Source: Sphingomonadales bacterium
GTDB taxonomy: Bacteria > Bacteroidota > Bacteroidia > UBA7662
NCBI GenBank assembly: GCA_016872215.1
Contig: VHAX01000008.1
Span: forward strand, 19,529-83,528
DNA: 64,000 nt
Direction: 5' to 3'
The position numbers and the translations under genes are program-made. Positions 8,879 through 18,403 of this stretch are shown here, piece by piece. Position 1 is the stretch's first letter. Each line of letters begins with the position of its first letter. The notes beneath the pieces are model-generated. The model ran no database searches, was not told where the DNA came from, and worked only from the letters and a program-made list of their open reading frames with translations.

Positions 8879-11287
8879 TTAGTGGACGCAGACGAATCGG
8901 GCGAATTGTATGCGCCCCCCGTATTTCGCCTCCAGAATGTAGAGTCCCGCAGGGATCGTTTGTAAGTCCACCATCCACTCTGTTTCTCCAGAGATGCGCA
9001 CCTCCGTTGGTAATACACGACCCTGTAGATCCAGGACGCGCACGGATGGGGGTGATACAAGGCCCGAAGTGGACGGGTTCAAGGTCGTGGAGGAACTGCC
9101 ATCGGCAAGGAGTACCACCCGAAGCCAGTCACGCGCGGGATTGGGATAGAGCAGCAGTTGTAGGGGTGCCAAGGTGTGCACAGCATTGGGATTGCCTTGG
9201 TTGTTGGCCGCGAATGTTGGCGAGCGGTAGGTGAACGGCCCCGTGCCATTCGGGATGCGGGCATAGGCTGTGTCGGTGATCTGTAAGGGGAAATTCACCA
9301 GATCAACCAGTTGCCCGCTGCTGTTGCTCAGCACCACATCCTCGCCCGCCGCTGAAAGTCTAAAATTGGTGTGCAGTGGACCATCCAACGAGTCTGCATC
9401 CGTCCAAATGATGAGGTAGCCCCCCGCCGGAATTGAAATGCCCGAAGGGATGCGCCACCGCTGTGGGTTCGACTGGTCGTCCGACAAATACCAGCCGCTC
9501 AGGGAGATGGCCTGTGCTGAAGTATTGTGTAGTTCAACCCAATCGGCGAATCCACCACTTTCATCTTGCGCCCCCGATTGATTGCTCGCCACAAATTCAT
9601 TGATCACGACTCCTCCACCCAAGGGCTGGCCTTGAATCCGAAACACAAATACATCATGTTCTGCGCCGGTAGGGAGGTACGAGCGACTTTGTGCACTGTT
9701 GGCCCCAATGGCTTCGATGTAGTAGCGTACTAAACTAAATGGCGTGAAGGCAGGGAGCTGGGCTCCATAAATACCATCGCCTGCGGCCAGGTCCTGATGC
9801 TGACCGTCGTCGAACATTGGAACGGAGGTGAACCGACCCACCACCCGATCGCTGTAGTGCAGACGCACTTCCTGTATGGGTGTACCCCCCTGGGCCATGA
9901 AGGCCCGTACCCACGATACCTCACCCGGAATGGGAGCGGTCAGCAGCTGGAGTTGACTGTTCAAGTGATGTGCTGAGTCGACCAGAGGGGCTACCAGAGC
10001 CACTTCGGCGTTGGCCAGCATATAGTTTCGGCGGTTCTGAACAAAAGTCTTGAGCGCAGGCACCCCGGAGGTGTACTGGGAGGTGGTGTATAGTTTCTTC
10101 GGATCTGAGGCCACCTGCGCCGCAATAAGGGTATTGAGCCTGTCAATCAGGGGATTCGTGATACTAGGGTTGAATACTTCCTGAAGCAGTGTCCGGTAGT
10201 GGGCCAGATAGCGCTGCCGCCACTGAGGAATATTCAACAGTTTGTTCAATAGTGGGTAGTTGGCGTTGGTGACATTTTTAAATGGCCCCCAGCTGCTGGA
10301 TGTTGCGTTGTTCGTGATGAACGTGGAATTACCATCATATTCCAGCGGGGTGGTGAGGCCTGTTTCTGGTTCGTAATAGACTATGTAGTCCATCTTTCCT
10401 TTATAGACATAACTATCGTCGTCGGTGAAGATGTTTTCTGTGGCCAGGAACCATAGGATTTTGTCGATGTCAAGGTAGGCTTGCGCGGTATCAATGCTGG
10501 TGACGCTGGTTTGGGCCAGCACCGAACAGGCCCGCATGAGGTAGGTCCACGGCTGGGCTAAATCGCTCGATTTCAGGTAGTAGTAGTTTTTATAGAGGTT
10601 GGTATCGACCCCAAGGAAGTTCATGCCGGCCGTGCCGTCGCCCCATTGGCCGCCTGGGACTCCGGCGGTTTGTCGCGTTGCCCGGATGAGTGGGCCGTCG
10701 TTACTCAAAAACCACTCATCTAGAAAGGTTTTGTCGACCGCCTGAATGTTCGGATACAGGCCCCAGTCTTGTCCGTTGAGTGACAGGCGTATGTAACTGG
10801 CTTTGGCAATGGGTATATGGCGCATAGCGAGTTGGTTGTAGAGCACCTCACGCATAAAACTGGCATCGGTATGGGCGTTGTTGAATTTGAGGTTTCTGTA
10901 ACCCATCAGTTTTTGTCCACTTCGCACAAAATCTGTCTCTATGGCAAACGATTTTTTCTGGGAATTGGTGATGGTGGTGTAGGATGTATTTCCCCGGAAG
11001 CGTACTCCAACGCTGTCAAGTGTAAGGTTTCCCACTGTTAGGGTGGCTGGAATGAGTGTTTCACTGGTATAATTGGCCTGCAACAGGCTCCAATAATTGG
11101 TTTGGGGAAACTGCAGGTTCACCTGCCTGATACTGTCTAACTCATACCATCCGGGGTCTGGACTCCCGCCACCGTAGAGGATTCGGCCATCGGCAGAGTA
11201 GTAACGCTCTGGCGGCAACAATTGTCCGACGCTGATTCGGATACTCAGGAAAAGAACAAGAAATATCAGGAGAGCACGTAGATTCAT
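8879..11287 (-). CDS. CotH-kinase-family secreted protein with lamin-tail domain and T9SS signal
   Basis: The 802-residue product has a signal peptide (LLIFLVLFLSIRISVGQ); the ATG at 11287 is chosen because the 9 codons before it are not signal-like. Residues about 90-420 match CotH, a kinase-like fold found in spore-coat and secreted proteins: VRFRGNTS, KKSFAIETDF, NLKFNNAHTDASFMREVL and LEYDGNSTF. A beta domain follows (about 480-570). A lamin-tail domain comes next: VVINEFVASN, DWVELHNTS and LSGWYLSDD. The last 80 residues are a T9SS type-A sorting domain (LLLYPNPARDWL ... LYILEAKYGG). The protein is therefore probably attached to or released from the surface. Its substrate is unknown. No operon partner is obvious. 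Confidence 0.85.
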   Translation of the reverse strand: MNLRALLIFLVLFLSIRISVGQLLPPERYYSADGRILYGGGSPDPGWYELDSIRQVNLQFPQTNYWSLLQANYTSETLIPATLTVGNLTLDSVGVRFRGNTSYTTITNSQKKSFAIETDFVRSGQKLMGYRNLKFNNAHTDASFMREVLYNQLAMRHIPIAKASYIRLSLNGQDWGLYPNIQAVDKTFLDEWFLSNDGPLIRATRQTAGVPGGQWGDGTAGMNFLGVDTNLYKNYYYLKSSDLAQPWTYLMRACSVLAQTSVTSIDTAQAYLDIDKILWFLATENIFTDDDSYVYKGKMDYIVYYEPETGLTTPLEYDGNSTFITNNATSSSWGPFKNVTNANYPLLNKLLNIPQWRQRYLAHYRTLLQEVFNPSITNPLIDRLNTLIAAQVASDPKKLYTTSQYTSGVPALKTFVQNRRNYMLANAEVALVAPLVDSAHHLNSQLQLLTAPIPGEVSWVRAFMAQGGTPIQEVRLHYSDRVVGRFTSVPMFDDGQHQDLAAGDGIYGAQLPAFTPFSLVRYYIEAIGANSAQSRSYLPTGAEHDVFVFRIQGQPLGGGVVINEFVASNQSGAQDESGGFADWVELHNTSAQAISLSGWYLSDDQSNPQRWRIPSGISIPAGGYLIIWTDADSLDGPLHTNFRLSAAGEDVVLSNSSGQLVDLVNFPLQITDTAYARIPNGTGPFTYRSPTFAANNQGNPNAVHTLAPLQLLLYPNPARDWLRVVLLADGSSSTTLNPSTSGLVSPPSVRVLDLQGRVLPTEVRISGETEWMVDLQTIPAGLYILEAKYGGRIQFARFVCVH

Positions 11288-11791
11288 ATGGTAGCTATCG
11301 ATTGGGAAAGACAATAAGCGATGAAAGGGAAATGATTAATAATAATTGATTAATGATGAATTGTGTAAATGATTTTGTTTATCGGAACCAAATCGGATAA
11401 GACCAATGGATATGTCAGGGGTTTAATGCTGATGGGTTGGTACTAGGATTGGTAGGGATTTTGGCAAAACATAAATGGAGGTTAAAAATGCGAATTTCAG
11501 GGGTTTCGTAGAGGATTAGCCTTTGCAATATCGTCAAATTTCTGATAAATGGCGGGGTGGCGGGTAAAACAAACAATACAATGGACTATTTGAAGCGCCC
11601 TCTTAAGCCGATGGCCTACCCAGAGCAGACCGAGCAGATCGTCGACAAAGCAGTTGGGAGTTGCCTGATGTAGTTAGGGTAGTATCGCTTGCGACTATTT
11701 TCTTTGACTGCAGCGCGGCAGATCAGGGTGCCGGGTTCAGTAGCGCTCCATGAGTACAAATAATTGATCCCAAGTATACCAGGGAGGCGGA
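11288..11791. other. Intergenic region with a decayed copy of the GH92 gene end
   Basis: About 500 bp without a gene. The part next to the CotH gene is AT-rich and probably carries its promoter. At 11717-11743 there is an imperfect copy (25 of 27 bases, plus a 3-base gap) of 11786-11815, the sequence around the stop codon of the GH92 gene. Nothing else was recognised. Confidence 0.5.
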
Positions 11792-11815
11792 TCAGGGTAC
11801 CGGGTTCACCAGTAG
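11717..11815. repeat. Short direct repeat of the GH92 3' end
   Basis: The block at 11717-11743 and the block at 11786-11815 share the core GGGTTCA and flanking GATCAGGGT with two substitutions and one 3-base gap, 69 bp apart. The right-hand copy holds the last codons and stop of the GH92 gene; the left copy lies in intergenic DNA and encodes nothing. It looks like the remnant of a tandem duplication. Confidence 0.6.
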
Positions 11816-14800
11816 TTCATCAACAAAAATAAATGTGGGGTAGCCCGCGCCGGGGTGCCAGGAAGGCAGGTTGCCATACTGACGAGCTTCCAGTTTGATG
11901 TAGCGGTAACGCTCCGGTCGCGCAAGTTTGCCACCCATTTCTTGTAAAAAAACATCCATTCGGTTGTCGGCCTCCTTGTGGGTGAAATTCCCCAGCAAAC
12001 GAAACTTTCTACCATTGTTTGAACCGTAAAACCGCACATCTGTGGGCAATAAAATCCAGGATCGGGTGTCTTGTAGGAAGCCGGCCGACAAGGAGCGGAG
12101 CTCTGTCTTGGTGCCGAGATCCACCACGGCCACGAAGTCTTTGCCTTGTATGCCCTGCCAATCGCCCTTGCGCCAGTTCACTGAACCTCGTTGACCGTCC
12201 ACCAGCGAAGCCGCCCCACCAGCGGTATACATGCGGTTGGGCTCGTTGAGGTTGCGCACCTGCCAGTGGTTGGGTCGTTTGTAGACCTGCGCCTCCACCA
12301 CGGCACTCCGGTTTTCAAATGAGGTGTCGGTGGCCATGACTTTGATGTGGGTACTTTCCGTTAGCATTATCTGGGCGGGGTTGGCAAGTTGCGTGGATTG
12401 ACCTGGCACCGGATCGCTTCCATCCGTGGTATAGAACACCAGTATGGGCGATTGGACGGGGTTTTTCCCGCTTTTCGGCTCTTTTTGTGGGATGCTGTTG
12501 AAGGTCGGATGGTAGATGCGCACCTGGATGATGCTGTCGAAGACCGGGCCCGGTGTTTCAATAATCGGGTTCACAAACAGGGTGGTGCCAACGCGGTATT
12601 TTGGCCAGGTGGCGGGTGGCAGACACTGGCCTGGATCGGGGTCGAGACGAATGTGCATCTGCAGCCCACTCAACTCGTGGTGTTTGAGAATGGGTAGTTG
12701 CTGCACCCGAACCCCATTGCGGTGCAAACTCGCCGGGTATATGCCCTCGCCCTTGGTTCGTAATTCGATCTGGCTACCATTTTCCAGGAAGATTTGGGCT
12801 TGTTTGTGCAAAGGCGCCGCCACCAGCCATTCCGATGCGCCCGGGACCACAGGGTATAAGCCTAAACTGGCTAGCACATACCAGGCGCTCATTTGTCCGC
12901 AGTCCTCATTGCCAATCAAGCCATCGGGGGTATTTCGGTAGAAATCCCTCAGAATCTGGTGTATTCGTTGTTGTGACTTATCGGCGCGACCCGTGATGTG
13001 GTAGAGGAAGGCCATGTGGTGACTAGGCTCATTGCCGTGGGCATACTGCCCGATGAGCCCGGTGATGTCGGCCTGTTCCCTCCCTGTGGTGCGCGAATCG
13101 GTGGTGAACAAACTGTCGAGGCGGGCCTCAAAAGCGCTTACACCACCATGGGCCTCCACCAGGCCGGGTATGTCGTGGGGCACGAAAAACGAGTATTGCC
13201 AGGAATTGCCCTCTGTGAAGTGGTTGTTGACCTCTCGGGGGTCGAAAGGCTCAATCCAGCCCCCGTTTTTCTTGGGTCTCATGAATCCGGTTTGGGGATC
13301 GAACAGGTTTTTCCAGTATTGGGCGCGTAGGGAGAATTCATTGGCGACGGTATGATCGCCGAGTTGGGTTGCCACTTGGGCAATGCACCAGTCATCGTAG
13401 GCATACTCCAATTGCTTCGAAACGCTCTCGTGCTCGTCGTCGGCCGTAATCTGCCAGCGCTTTTGGTAGGCCTCCAATCCGAGGCGGTTCAACCGAGCGC
13501 TTTGGCACATCGCTTCGAGGGCCAGAGCACTGTCGAATCCACCAATTCCACGGGCCATAGCGTCGGCAATCACGCTCACCGAATGGTAGCCGATCATACA
13601 ATCGGTTTCGTTCGAGGCCAGTTCCCACACCGGAAGGCGTCCGCCCTGCTTGTAGATGTTCAGGAAGCTGCGTATGAAATCGGTGGTGCGCCGCCGGTCG
13701 ATCAGGGTATAGAGGGGATGCGCCGCACGAAAGGTGTCCCACAACGAAAAAACGGTGTATTGGGTAGATTCGCTTTGGTGAATCTGGTTGTCGTGCCCGC
13801 GGTAGCGCCCATCCACATCAGAGGCTGTGTTCGGGTGGATCATCACATGATAAAGAGCGGTGTAGAAGATTCGGAGTAGACTATCGTTGAAATCTTCGAT
13901 GATGATTTTGGTCAATTCATCATTCCAGGCTTTGTAGGCCGACCGGCGGATTTTGTCGAATTGAAAATCAGCCCACTCCGTCTCCAGGTTGCGCCTGGCA
14001 CCGGTGGTGTCGGTGAGCGCGATACCGGTTTGAATGATTAGGGGTTCACCGGGCTTGAGTTGAAACCTGAGGAGCATCCGGTTGGGTGTCGATGAGGCTT
14101 CCACGCTGAATGGCGCTGAAAAGGCCACCCGGGCGTAGCAATGCTGCAGTTGGGCCCAAGCCTTGCTCAGGCGTACTATGCGCATGTGTCGATTCCCGTC
14201 GGCCTCTAACATGCCCTCCACCAGGGGGTCGCGGTGGTTGAGGTCGAGCAGCAGCAGCTGATCGGTTGCGCGGTCGGGGAATTGGATGCGCTGCAGGCCG
14301 GTGCGCAGCGTGGCCGTCAACTCAACACGAACCCCATTTTCCATGTTCACCTGGTAGTAGCCCGTTTCGGCGCTTTCTTTTTCGTGCCGGAACGGTATAC
14401 CCATGGGCGTTTGACTACCTGCAGGTTTCTGGGTGAGGGGAAGGAAGTGCATATCGCCGTAGTCGCTCACACCGGTCCCGCTGAGGTGGGTGTGACTAAA
14501 CCCATAGATAAGGCTGTCTGAATAGTGATAGCCGCTGCAGCCATCCCAACTGCCGTCGATGCGGGTATCGGGTGAGAGTTGGACCATCCCGTAGGGCAGC
14601 GTGGCCCCCGGAAAGGTGTGCCCATGTCCGCCCGTGCCCACAAAGGGGTTCACAAAAGTCACCGGATCGTGTCCCTTACCCAATGGATGTCCGGCCAGGC
14701 GGGGCGATTCCTCAGCCGGTTTGGGGTCAGTTGAATTAATTTTCTGGGCCAGGCCTGCGGTCGGTAGCAGTGCCAAGCAAATCGTAAAAAGTAATGGGTT

Positions 14801-14827
14801 GCACCCTCGGAGGATAGGTTTCAGCAT
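11792..14827 (-). CDS. GH92 alpha-mannosidase with C-terminal accessory domains
   Basis: The 1011-residue product has a signal peptide (LLFTICLALLPTAGLAQ). Residues about 55-740 are a GH92 exo-alpha-mannosidase: FVNPFVGTGGHGHTFPG, GMVQLSPDT, GCSGYHYSD, FSHTHLSGTG, SLWDTFRAAHPL and the catalytic region GNEDCGQMSAWYVLASLGLYP. After the enzyme come a chitobiase-C-like beta domain (about 800-860, YTTDGSDPVPG) and a discoidin/F5-8 type C domain (about 870-1005). GH92 enzymes are calcium-dependent and remove alpha-linked mannose from N-glycans with inversion; the linkage preference cannot be read here. The start lies 92 bp inside the upstream GH2 gene. The signal peptide begins exactly at this ATG, so the overlap appears real. 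Last gene of the six-gene glycan operon. Confidence 0.92.
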   Translation of the reverse strand: MLKPILRGCNPLLFTICLALLPTAGLAQKINSTDPKPAEESPRLAGHPLGKGHDPVTFVNPFVGTGGHGHTFPGATLPYGMVQLSPDTRIDGSWDGCSGYHYSDSLIYGFSHTHLSGTGVSDYGDMHFLPLTQKPAGSQTPMGIPFRHEKESAETGYYQVNMENGVRVELTATLRTGLQRIQFPDRATDQLLLLDLNHRDPLVEGMLEADGNRHMRIVRLSKAWAQLQHCYARVAFSAPFSVEASSTPNRMLLRFQLKPGEPLIIQTGIALTDTTGARRNLETEWADFQFDKIRRSAYKAWNDELTKIIIEDFNDSLLRIFYTALYHVMIHPNTASDVDGRYRGHDNQIHQSESTQYTVFSLWDTFRAAHPLYTLIDRRRTTDFIRSFLNIYKQGGRLPVWELASNETDCMIGYHSVSVIADAMARGIGGFDSALALEAMCQSARLNRLGLEAYQKRWQITADDEHESVSKQLEYAYDDWCIAQVATQLGDHTVANEFSLRAQYWKNLFDPQTGFMRPKKNGGWIEPFDPREVNNHFTEGNSWQYSFFVPHDIPGLVEAHGGVSAFEARLDSLFTTDSRTTGREQADITGLIGQYAHGNEPSHHMAFLYHITGRADKSQQRIHQILRDFYRNTPDGLIGNEDCGQMSAWYVLASLGLYPVVPGASEWLVAAPLHKQAQIFLENGSQIELRTKGEGIYPASLHRNGVRVQQLPILKHHELSGLQMHIRLDPDPGQCLPPATWPKYRVGTTLFVNPIIETPGPVFDSIIQVRIYHPTFNSIPQKEPKSGKNPVQSPILVFYTTDGSDPVPGQSTQLANPAQIMLTESTHIKVMATDTSFENRSAVVEAQVYKRPNHWQVRNLNEPNRMYTAGGAASLVDGQRGSVNWRKGDWQGIQGKDFVAVVDLGTKTELRSLSAGFLQDTRSWILLPTDVRFYGSNNGRKFRLLGNFTHKEADNRMDVFLQEMGGKLARPERYRYIKLEARQYGNLPSWHPGAGYPTFIFVDELLVNPVP

Positions 14828-17408
14828 GATTGGGTATAAAATTCACAATTTTTGTTTGTCCCGGCAACAGGTCGAAGTAGTCGTCATCGATCCGGCTGTC
14901 CATTTGTAGGTGTATGAGTCGCGCTGCGCGCCGGCTGCGGATCTCGAGCAGGCCCATGCCCGCGGCCCGTACCTCGAGTTGTGGATCTACCCATTTTTGT
15001 TCAAGCGGTCGATGTGGAATCCACCAATTACTATTTCGTTTCTGACCATCCTTGCTCCATTCCACCACCACGAAATAACCTGGTTTCCGCAGCCGTCTGT
15101 CGGCCAACACCGAACGCGGCCAGGGGTCGGATAGCGATGCACCAGGGGGGATGATGACTTTTTTTCGGGAGCTTCTGAGCGCTTTTCCGGCTTCGCTATG
15201 CCACAACTGCAGCGTCACCTCCACTTCTACAGGCCCGCGGGTATCGTTCACCGCCACTAGTCGCGGTCGGTGCGTTGTCGTAAGTTGGCCTATGTTTGCT
15301 ACGGCCGTGTCTATATCCACCCAAACCGGGTGGTATAGGGTCTTGAGCCGGTGGTAGACCGCCTTGGGTCGACCAAAATAATCGACCGCGCTCCAACTGA
15401 TGCCGGGCCATGCGTCATTCCACTGCCAAAACAGGGTGCCCATACAGTAGGGCTTAGCCGTTCTATGCGCTTTAATGGCCGTTTCCATGGCTCTATGCTG
15501 CAGCAATTGGGTGAGGTAGGCATACTGCCGAGGATTGGTGGCTGGAGGGTAGTCGCGCCTTAAATAGGTGTTGAGCGTCGCCGACCCCGTTGGATGCCGC
15601 TGATGATGTTTCATGGTGGGCGATTCATAAAACAGGTCTGCGTCATCATCTCCTGCAAACTGCTTGAGCGTGGCCACATGGGGGAAACTCTGCATACCAT
15701 ACTCCGACACGAATCGACCTACCTTGCGTGTGTATAGTTCCAATGAATCGAGTCCCCACCAAACGCCCCAAAAGTGAACATCCCCTTGGCAGTAGGCTTC
15801 CGGCCGTCCCCAACCCGTCAGAGGTGAGCTGTGTGTGTAGGGCCGCCCGGGGTCGAGTTCCTGTAAGAAGCGGGGGATGTCCTCCATAAACAACTGTTCA
15901 TACCCCTTCCACACCTGTGCACTGTCTTCGGTGCTGTATTTCAGGCCTTTTTGCCAGCCCCAATTGTGCCATCCCTCGAAATTCTCGTTGTTGCCGCACC
16001 ACAGCGCGAGACTGGGGTGAATTCTCAGCCGCCCGATCTGGTGGCGTAGTTCCTGTTCAACTTCTTGTCTGAAGAGGCTATCGATGGGGTACATGGCACA
16101 GGCGAAGGCTGCATCCTGCCATAGGAGGATGCCGAGACTATCAGCACAGTCGTAGAAGGCATTGCTCGGATATTGTCCGCCCCCCCATAACCTGAGCATG
16201 TTGAGGTGCGCCGCACGGGCCCACACGACTTGGGCTATTTCGGGCTGCCGCCCCCAAATTGGGTCGCTCATGCGGGTGTCGACCAGATATCCACCCGGCA
16301 CAACATTGGCGCCACGCACGAATAGGGGGTGCCCATTCAGGCGGATGTAAAAGCTGCTACCGCTGTCGTCGGATGCCCTCACGAGTTCCACAGTACGCAG
16401 GCCCACATGCTGCTGCCGACGCTCTGTAATGGGATCGAGATAGAGGTCGTTTTCGGGCTCATCGGGCAGGTAGAGTGTTGCCGTGAGCCGATAGAGGTGG
16501 GACTGGCCCAAATCATATGTCCACCACAGATGGGGATGGGGTACGACAAACCGCGTGCGGAACACGGTGTCGGCCCGACCGAGCATGGGTTGGGTTTGTT
16601 CGAGTCGGCAATCCTGACCTGTAAGCTGCAATCGGATCCTCGATCCGGCGGGTGCCCCCCGAAATCGTACCTCCGCCTCAATCTCGGCCATGGCGGTGTC
16701 GGCACGCAGCACGCGGTGGGTGAGTTGGCTGATGCAAGGGGTTTTCGTCCACTCCATCCGCACACTTCCTGTAATGCCCCCCGCTGCTAGTCGTGGCCCC
16801 CAATCCCAGCCAAAGGTGTAGGCTGCTTGTCGGACAAAGGTCCTGTGCCCTTCAGGTAGCGGTAGGTGAGCCGAGGAAAGGGAATCGTTGAGCCTTTGAA
16901 TGGGCAGTAGTTCCACTTCCAGTCGGTTGGTGCCGGTGGTCATTAGGCGTCCTACCTCAAAACTGTGGGGATGAAACGCGTTTTTAGTCACCCCAAGCCG
17001 TTTGCCGTTGAGGTACACCCTGGCGTGGGTCATGATTTCTTCGAATACGATCCGGGCATCACCACGCACCGCTTGCGCCGAGTCGACCTCAAAATCGAGT
17101 CGACACATCCAAAGTTGTTGTTCCACCCACTGCAGACTATCCGATGTTTGACGGTTGTAGGGATGTGTTATTTTTTTCAGCCGCCAGAGGGCGTCGTAGA
17201 GGGTGAATGGAGCTTTTATATCGTTTAATTCAATGCCCGATTCGCTGCGGATATTCCATAAGGGTGACTCCAAGTCGGGCGGCGGGGGTGCCAGACAGCG
17301 GTCGCTGGATATGGACTGTGACTCCGCCTGCTGGGGAATGGCCCACAGCAGGTAGATACTGAGTAAGATATTCTGGCAGATCTTAGAGTTGGGCACGCAG
17401 ATGAACAT
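14736..17408 (-). CDS. GH2 beta-mannosidase, exported
   Basis: The 890-residue product begins with a signal peptide (ILLSIYLLWAIPQQAESQ). It has the GH2 order: N-terminal galactose-binding-like domain (about 40-210, with QAAYTFGWDWGPRL, a beta-mannosidase hallmark), an immunoglobulin-like domain, a TIM barrel and C-terminal beta domains. In the barrel, LALWCGNNENFEGW carries the acid/base Glu, and FVSEYGMQSFP carries the nucleophile Glu. These mark a mannosidase rather than a galactosidase. The enzyme should release the core beta-1,4 mannose from Man-GlcNAc2 in the periplasm. It is followed by the GH92 gene with a 92-bp overlap and preceded by CutC with a 70-bp gap. Confidence 0.92.
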   Translation of the reverse strand: MFICVPNSKICQNILLSIYLLWAIPQQAESQSISSDRCLAPPPPDLESPLWNIRSESGIELNDIKAPFTLYDALWRLKKITHPYNRQTSDSLQWVEQQLWMCRLDFEVDSAQAVRGDARIVFEEIMTHARVYLNGKRLGVTKNAFHPHSFEVGRLMTTGTNRLEVELLPIQRLNDSLSSAHLPLPEGHRTFVRQAAYTFGWDWGPRLAAGGITGSVRMEWTKTPCISQLTHRVLRADTAMAEIEAEVRFRGAPAGSRIRLQLTGQDCRLEQTQPMLGRADTVFRTRFVVPHPHLWWTYDLGQSHLYRLTATLYLPDEPENDLYLDPITERRQQHVGLRTVELVRASDDSGSSFYIRLNGHPLFVRGANVVPGGYLVDTRMSDPIWGRQPEIAQVVWARAAHLNMLRLWGGGQYPSNAFYDCADSLGILLWQDAAFACAMYPIDSLFRQEVEQELRHQIGRLRIHPSLALWCGNNENFEGWHNWGWQKGLKYSTEDSAQVWKGYEQLFMEDIPRFLQELDPGRPYTHSSPLTGWGRPEAYCQGDVHFWGVWWGLDSLELYTRKVGRFVSEYGMQSFPHVATLKQFAGDDDADLFYESPTMKHHQRHPTGSATLNTYLRRDYPPATNPRQYAYLTQLLQHRAMETAIKAHRTAKPYCMGTLFWQWNDAWPGISWSAVDYFGRPKAVYHRLKTLYHPVWVDIDTAVANIGQLTTTHRPRLVAVNDTRGPVEVEVTLQLWHSEAGKALRSSRKKVIIPPGASLSDPWPRSVLADRRLRKPGYFVVVEWSKDGQKRNSNWWIPHRPLEQKWVDPQLEVRAAGMGLLEIRSRRAARLIHLQMDSRIDDDYFDLLPGQTKIVNFIPNHAETYPPRVQPITFYDLLGTATDRRPGPEN

Positions 17409-17478
17409 ACGAAATTCTGGAGAGAAGTTGGGAATTGACTTGAAACGGGGGTGAATAATTCGTATTATTTTAATTATG

Positions 17479-18333
17479 TTATTTTAATAAATTTAACATC
17501 AACCGAATCTCTTCCGGATCGGGTTGGGGGTCGGGTGATGTGGAATGTGTAGACCCACCTACCACAGCCGCAGAATGGTAATCGACCGCGTCCCCAAGTT
17601 GCCCAAACAACCCATCTAAATTTTCCCGCCGAATTCCCCCTCCCACCATCAGCTTCAGCCGGGGACCGATCTGTGGTGTTGCGACAGTTGATGAATACGG
17701 ATGTCCAAGCTTCTGTCTGGCCTCAGTTGATGCAGCACAAACGGCATCTGGGGGTTCAAGTTGCTGTTCGCTCTGGCTTGATGCAAAAATAATTGCACCT
17801 GAAGGTATTGCATCGCGACCAATATGTTTTATGTACTTAAGGAGCTGGACAATTCCTTCTGCTGCGCCTCTGGTCTGAATCCCCGAGCTGAGGAGGTGAC
17901 TGCATCCGAGGGCCATTAGCAGATCGAGCGCAGCCATTGAATCCGTACACTGATCGAAGGCACGGTGAAAGGTAAAGGGTAGGGATGGGGCAGCTTGGGC
18001 GATCGACAACATCGCGGCACAATCGGGCATTCCATCAGGGGTTAGGCACCCTCCAACCCACCCATCGACTCCCTCATCGGCCCAGCGGCGCAGTTGCTGC
18101 CGCATCTCGATGAGTTCGCCGGGGGTATAAACAAATCCCCCGCCCCGGCAACGAATCATCACCCGCACTGGGCATGGAATGAGTCCACGAAGGGGTGAAA
18201 GAGTGCCCGAAACCGGTGTAACGCCCCCTTCGGCATACGATGCGCAAAATTCGAGTCGGTGCGCACCGGCACCGGTAGCAATGAGAAGCGCATCGGGCGT
18301 GAAACAGGCGATTTCGAGGCAGACTGGCATCAT
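17479..18333 (-). CDS. cutC: CutC family protein
   Basis: The 284-residue product matches CutC along its length: VCLEIACFTPDALLIATGAGAHRLEFCASYAEGGVTPV, read here in pieces as the strand-1 and helix-1 region, then PVRVMIRCRGGGFVYTPGE, FTFHRAFDQC, LLSSGIQTRGAAEG and the phosphate-loop-like LMVGGGIRREN. CutC is a cytosolic TIM-barrel protein first linked to copper tolerance, though its biochemical role remains unclear. No signal peptide is present. The ATG at 18333 is preferred to a GTG 15 bp upstream. Its place inside a glycan operon is unusual and suggests a metabolic role for this member; that is inference. A decayed copy of its first codons lies just upstream at 18361-18390. Confidence 0.88.
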   Translation of the reverse strand: MMPVCLEIACFTPDALLIATGAGAHRLEFCASYAEGGVTPVSGTLSPLRGLIPCPVRVMIRCRGGGFVYTPGELIEMRQQLRRWADEGVDGWVGGCLTPDGMPDCAAMLSIAQAAPSLPFTFHRAFDQCTDSMAALDLLMALGCSHLLSSGIQTRGAAEGIVQLLKYIKHIGRDAIPSGAIIFASSQSEQQLEPPDAVCAASTEARQKLGHPYSSTVATPQIGPRLKLMVGGGIRRENLDGLFGQLGDAVDYHSAAVVGGSTHSTSPDPQPDPEEIRLMLNLLK

Positions 18334-18390
18334 CAAGGTCGCGTTCACTTTTGTAGGCTTGGCGTGAAACGGGCGATTTCGAGACAGACT
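18296..18390. repeat. Short direct repeat of the cutC 5' end
   Basis: Bases 18296-18325, inside cutC, recur at 18361-18390, between cutC and the asparaginase gene, with 28 of 30 identical. On the minus strand both encode VCLEIA-[C/R]-FTP. The upstream copy has no start codon in place and its frame stops soon after, so it is a decayed fragment of a duplicated cutC start. Confidence 0.75.
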
Positions 18391-18403
18391 ATTAGCACTC
18401 CGC

